A stretch of DNA of 18,087 nt from Bacteroidota bacterium (lineage in GTDB: Bacteria; Bacteroidota; Bacteroidia; Flavobacteriales_D; Crocinitomicaceae). This document shows, in pieces, positions 14,411 through 18,087 of the stretch; position 1 is the first letter of the stretch, and each line of letters opens with the position of its first letter. The position numbers were made by a program, and so were the translations under genes. The stretch covers positions 1 through 18,087 of the forward strand of contig JAJRQP010000325.1 in the NCBI GenBank assembly GCA_024280195.1, given 5' to 3'. The notes beneath the pieces were generated by a model that worked only from the letters and a program-made list of their open reading frames with translations, was not told where the DNA came from and made no database searches.

Positions 14411-17167
14411 TTATTCTGGAATAAATGAGCTCTTTCTTTTGAGAATTGAAACATGTCCATTGAAGTCAATTCGTTCATCTTTATACGGATTCTTCACAGT
14501 TGCTTTCCATATATAAGTATCGTTTGGTAAAACTCTACCACGGTAAGTTCCGTCCCATCCCATTGAAGGATCATGGCTTTCCCATACCAATTCTCCCCAG
14601 CGATTATAGATGTACATATCGTAATCATAGATGTCAATACCTAATATAACTGGCTTCCAATATTGATTGTATTCATTATCATCTGGAGTAAATGCGTTAG
14701 GAGCAAAGAAGTTAATTGCTTCAACAATTTGAGCATATAAAGTGGTCGTGTCTGTACATCCTCTTTCGTTCATAACAATGAGTGTTACAGGGTATTGCTC
14801 TACAACATCTTCAGGGAATTCAAAAGTTGGATTCTCTAAACTACTTGTAGAAGGATACGAACCTGGACTGTCCCATTGCCAAGAAACTACATCTGACGAC
14901 GAGTTGCTTTGCATTTGAATTACTGTTTCAAAAATGGTTGCAGGATTGTTTGAGAAAACCCAACTAGCTGTAGGCGTTGGGATAACTTCAATGATTCCTT
15001 TCATAGTGTCTGTGTAAACACATCCAAAAATAGAGGTTACTGTCATTGTAATATCCATAAAACCTGTAGTAGAATAATAGTGCGATATTGCATTGCTTCC
15101 TGAAGTCAATCCAGTATGGGTAATATTGTCTCCAAACTCCCAAAATGTTGTTGCAATTTCAGTTGGATTACTTGATGTATTTGTGAAGTAAAAAGTATCA
15201 GGAACACACTTTGTCGGCATATCAGGAATAGAAGAAGGTATGATTGGAGTAGGAAATGTAATCGTCATACATTCATTCGTAACTGGTGAACCACAAGCTT
15301 CTGACAATTCAACACAATAAGTTGTATTTGTAACATCCGGATCAACTTCAATTTCTTCACCTGTTCCTATTACTGTTCCATTTTGAGACCATGTAAAGGT
15401 GTAGTCTGAAGAGCCACCTGTTCCAGCGACATTAAGAAGCAAAGCATCTTCAGGGCATATTTGTGTGTTAGGAGTCAATGAAACAATAGACAAAGGGTTT
15501 GGCTCACCTAGGGTTCCACTAATTGAGATAACACAACTGTTACCATCAGTAATTGTTAAGGTGTGATTACCAACCATTAGGTCAGATGCAGTAAATGCAG
15601 CCGAAGTTGAACGATCCCAAGAATAAGAATATGGCAAAGTTCCGTCTATGACAGTGATAGTAATTACACCATCATTACCAGAATTACATGTAACGTCTGA
15701 TTGTGAAGTGATTGATGCTGTCATGCCTGGTATTTCAGAAACGGTTACACTTAGCGTAGAAACACATCCGATGTCAGATGTGATAGTACAGTCATAAGTT
15801 CCTGCAGTCAGTCCTGTTGCAGTTTGTGTTGTTTGTGCAGCTGGGTCATTCCATTGATAAGTGATGTTGCCTAGTTCAGGTACCATTTCCACAAAAGCAG
15901 TTCCATCACTTCCGCCAGCACAAGAGACTAATGTAGAGCTACTCGCATAGTTTGCTGGTGTATCACCAACCGTTACAGAGGAACTTGAAGCACAACCGTT
16001 ACCATCAATCATGTTAACAATATACGTACCAGCTGGCACACCTGTTGCTGTCTGTGTTGCTTGTCCTAGAGCTGGCCAATTAAAAGTGTAATTTGGAGAG
16101 CCAGATGTTGGTGTTGCTGTAACCGACCCAATACTTGCAGAACATAAATCATCTATAGCCGTTGCTGAAACAGAAGAGGAAACACCTGTGATAAACGTTG
16201 TGTCGGAAGAACCTCCTATTGGACCACAACCAGTTGCTGCAACTGTAACAAAATAACCAGTTACACCTGGAAGTACTGGGTTTACGACAAGCACTCCATT
16301 ATTATATGGTTGTGTAGTATTGTTAAGTGTATTTCCCCAAGCAAATGTCGAAGTAGGACTTGTAATTGTTAAGTAAGGGATAGGTGTGATTGTATAGTTG
16401 TTCGTATTTGTTGGTGAAGTAGGTGTCCAGATTTTTGCTTCAGGCGTAGTAACAGACCATACACTATTGTTTCTTCCTGGGGTAATGTGAGCATTTGTTC
16501 CATTAATGTTTTCTGAACCTTGAATAGCAAGTCCATTGTTCCAACCAGTAACAATTGGTTTGTTGCCTATGTGGTATTCAAAAGTATTAGAACCTTCATT
16601 TATGATAACTCCCAAGTAGTTACATTCATTATTAGGTGCGCTAAATGCAATCACATCTTTATATAAAACAATAAACCTTCTGTTGGGAGCAACACCAATC
16701 GTTTCTGTTCTGATTTCAGCATTCGGTGAAGCTGCAGAACTTGGATTCATATCTTGGTAAGCAGGCATTAAAGAATTAAATGTAGTAGCAAATGTTGTAT
16801 TTGGTAAAGTGCCCGCTGTCGTTATATTCCAAGGACAACCTCCACCTGCATTGCTTAGGTCAAATGAAATAATTCCATTAGAACCAATCACACACTGTGT
16901 ATAAGTATTTCCATAAAAGCTAAAAGAAAAACCAATATTAACAACCGCAGAATATTGATCGTCTGTCAATGAATGGTTTGTTGAAGCATTCGTTAATGCT
17001 AAGACATTTGCACTCCCACTCCCTGGATTACAATCTTCAATTGAAACTGTAGTCCCTATACAAGCAGTGACATCAGTGCCAAGACAGATGTTTCCAGGAG
17101 CTTGTGAAAAAGAGATTGCTGATGTGAATGAAATCAGAACGAATAGTAAATAAAACTTATTTTCCAT
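14411..17167 (-). CDS. SprB-repeat protein with gliding-motility-type T9SS C-terminal domain
   Basis: The 918-residue protein has a signal peptide (to about 21, ...ISFS|Q). Residues about 70-265 form a beta-rich N-terminal domain containing VIGSNGIISFDL. Three SprB-type repeats follow (about 332-400, 405-477, 483-556), each with a CxxGxDGT-like start, Y-x-W, TATGLxAGTY or similar, and GC near the end. Two PKD-like domains (about 650-730, including FWEFGD, and 730-815) precede the C-terminal type B sorting domain (about 820-918, NFFAPNAFTPDDNEYNQYW, YIYNRWGELVW, GWDGTYRG, PNDTYIWKATV). That domain targets proteins to the type IX secretion system for export or surface attachment. SprB in Flavobacterium is a moving adhesin; this shorter protein is likely a secreted or surface adhesin. 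It stands alone between a promoter (17259-17289) and a hairpin (14350-14396). Confidence 0.92.
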   Translation of the reverse strand: MENKFYLLFVLISFTSAISFSQAPGNICLGTDVTACIGTTVSIEDCNPGSGSANVLALTNASTNHSLTDDQYSAVVNIGFSFSFYGNTYTQCVIGSNGIISFDLSNAGGGCPWNITTAGTLPNTTFATTFNSLMPAYQDMNPSSAASPNAEIRTETIGVAPNRRFIVLYKDVIAFSAPNNECNYLGVIINEGSNTFEYHIGNKPIVTGWNNGLAIQGSENINGTNAHITPGRNNSVWSVTTPEAKIWTPTSPTNTNNYTITPIPYLTITSPTSTFAWGNTLNNTTQPYNNGVLVVNPVLPGVTGYFVTVAATGCGPIGGSSDTTFITGVSSSVSATAIDDLCSASIGSVTATPTSGSPNYTFNWPALGQATQTATGVPAGTYIVNMIDGNGCASSSSVTVGDTPANYASSSTLVSCAGGSDGTAFVEMVPELGNITYQWNDPAAQTTQTATGLTAGTYDCTITSDIGCVSTLSVTVSEIPGMTASITSQSDVTCNSGNDGVITITVIDGTLPYSYSWDRSTSAAFTASDLMVGNHTLTITDGNSCVISISGTLGEPNPLSIVSLTPNTQICPEDALLLNVAGTGGSSDYTFTWSQNGTVIGTGEEIEVDPDVTNTTYCVELSEACGSPVTNECMTITFPTPIIPSSIPDMPTKCVPDTFYFTNTSSNPTEIATTFWEFGDNITHTGLTSGSNAISHYYSTTGFMDITMTVTSIFGCVYTDTMKGIIEVIPTPTASWVFSNNPATIFETVIQMQSNSSSDVVSWQWDSPGSYPSTSSLENPTFEFPEDVVEQYPVTLIVMNERGCTDTTTLYAQIVEAINFFAPNAFTPDDNEYNQYWKPVILGIDIYDYDMYIYNRWGELVWESHDPSMGWDGTYRGRVLPNDTYIWKATVKNPYKDERIDFNGHVSILKRKSSFIPE

Positions 17168-17258
17168 GTTGAATATATGTGTTTTCTGTGGGTTAGACGA
17201 ATGCTATTGTAATAAGTTGCTTTTATGCTTAAAATATTTTTCACTAAAATAACTCTAG

Positions 17259-17289
17259 CAAAGGTAAGTCAAATTATCGTTTTAGTAAA
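17259..17289 (-). promoter_or_regulatory. Predicted promoter of the SprB-repeat protein gene
   Basis: On the minus strand TACCTTTG (17259-17266) is a perfect -7 match, and TTTA (17286-17289) lies 19 bp upstream as a 3-of-4 match to the -33 element. The -7 box is 91 bp before the ATG, so the leader would be about 80-90 nt, longer than for other genes here. Confidence 0.45.
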
Positions 17290-17357
17290 ATGAAATGATT
17301 AAATGTGTCAATTAACTTATAAACGGTTAAGTTTCTTTTTTTATTTCAAAAAATACT

Positions 17358-17365
17358 TACTTTTG
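17358..17365 (+). promoter_or_regulatory. Predicted -7 promoter box of gdhA
   Basis: TACTTTTG is a perfect -7 match 23 bp before the gdhA ATG. The -33 side is only T-rich (TTTC at 17332-17335). The 221-bp gap 17168-17388 holds this box and the divergent promoter; I see no other gene in it. Confidence 0.45.
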
Positions 17366-17388
17366 CTTCTATAAACAAACTATAAAAA

Positions 17389-18087
17389 ATGTCAGATAAA
17401 TATCAAGCACAAATTGATGCATTCATGGAGAAAGTGAAAGCGTCAAATGGACATGAAACTGAATTCATTCAGGCTGTTCACGAAGTAGCAGAAGCAGTAG
17501 TTCCTGTTATTGAAGAGAATCCAAAGTACAAGGATGCTAAGATCTTAGAACGAATGGTTGAACCAGAAAGAACAATCATGTTTAGAGTTCCTTGGATTGA
17601 TGATAAAGGTGAAGTTCAGATAAATAGAGGGTATAGAGTAGAGTTTAATTCTGCTATCGGACCATATAAAGGTGGATTGAGATTTCATCCATCTGTTAAT
17701 TTATCAATTCTTAAGTTTTTAGGATTCGAGCAAGTGTTCAAAAATTCTTTAACAACATTACCAATGGGTGGTGGTAAAGGAGGTTCTGATTTTGATCCTA
17801 AAGGGAAATCAGATAATGAAGTAATGAAATTTTGCCAGTCCTTTATGACTGAATTGTGTCGTCATATTGGACCTAATACTGATGTTCCAGCTGGAGATAT
17901 TGGTGTTGGTGGTCGTGAAATCGGTTACATGTTTGGACAATACAAGAGAATTAGAAATGAATTTACAGGTATTCTTACAGGAAAAGGTAGAAACTGGGGT
18001 GGTTCGTTAATTCGTCCAGAAGCAACTGGTTACGGTACTGTTTATTTTGCAAAAGAAATGCTCGCAACTAAAAATGATTCTTTTCAA
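17389..18087 (+). CDS. gdhA: NADP-type glutamate dehydrogenase, C-terminus cut by window edge
   Basis: The frame opens at the ATG 17389 and runs 233 codons to the window edge; full-length family members are about 445-450 residues, so roughly half is seen. The enzyme interconverts 2-oxoglutarate plus ammonium and glutamate with NAD(P)H, the main ammonium-assimilation step beside GS/GOGAT. The sequence is very close to the hexameric small-subunit type. It has GPYKGGLRFHPSVN (91-104), TLPMGGGKGGSDFDPKGKS (123-141) with the catalytic Lys130, DVPAGDIGVGGREIGYM (165-181) with the active-site Asp170, and LTGKGRNWGGSLIRPEATGYG (196-216) at the entry to the coenzyme domain. Similarity to E. coli GdhA in these blocks favours NADP, but the coenzyme-specifying loop lies beyond the edge. 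It is divergent from the SprB-type gene. Confidence 0.95.
   Translation, partial: MSDKYQAQIDAFMEKVKASNGHETEFIQAVHEVAEAVVPVIEENPKYKDAKILERMVEPERTIMFRVPWIDDKGEVQINRGYRVEFNSAIGPYKGGLRFHPSVNLSILKFLGFEQVFKNSLTTLPMGGGKGGSDFDPKGKSDNEVMKFCQSFMTELCRHIGPNTDVPAGDIGVGGREIGYMFGQYKRIRNEFTGILTGKGRNWGGSLIRPEATGYGTVYFAKEMLATKNDSFQ

Overview
The window is an AT-rich chromosomal segment of a member of the Bacteroidota, most likely Flavobacteriales and possibly near the Crocinitomicaceae/Fluviicola group. The family-level placement is inference. The phylum is supported by a gliding-motility/type IX secretion C-terminal domain on a large SprB-repeat protein, a DUF3822-like gene next to rsmD, signal peptides that all end just before a glutamine, and several promoter-like octamers matching the Bacteroidota -7 element TAnnTTTG. 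No tRNA, rRNA, CRISPR array, insertion sequence or phage gene was seen.

Layout. 1-4229 (minus strand) may be one or two transcription units. They run from a nitroreductase (4229) through a small one-TM protein that overlaps it, an outer-membrane beta-barrel protein and a secreted S9 peptidase to a surface-type lipoprotein cut by the left edge. 4325-5026 (plus) encodes a VIT/CCC1-type iron or manganese transporter. Its stop codon overlaps the stop of a convergent secreted protein with a cysteine-less thioredoxin fold (5023-6435, minus). 6494-9143 (minus) is a compact operon: a 3-TM membrane protein, DUF3822-like protein, rsmD and coaD, with 3-bp gaps or short overlaps. Divergent from it, 9306-10724 (plus) is a RecD-like helicase.

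10725-11988 holds the most unusual part of the window. Three head-to-tail 32-bp repeats (10757-10852), the last ending in a perfect -7 box, lie directly against the start codon of an AAA_14/DUF4143 ATPase. The arrangement suggests a transcript with almost no leader and a phased operator or promoter array.

11995-14265 (minus) is a 756-residue secreted protein of unknown family, with a strongly basic linker and a coiled coil. 14411-17167 (minus) is the SprB-type T9SS substrate; a perfect 21-bp hairpin lies just past its stop codon. The window closes with the first 233 codons of NADP-type glutamate dehydrogenase (plus), divergently transcribed.

Function. The segment mixes housekeeping genes (coaD, rsmD, gdhA, helicase) with envelope and secreted proteins: a peptidase, a beta-barrel, a lipoprotein, a thioredoxin-fold protein, an orphan 756-aa protein and an adhesin-like protein. 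I see no complete defence or metabolic island. The best candidate for something undescribed is the repeat-controlled AAA_14/DUF4143 unit, followed by the 756-aa orphan.
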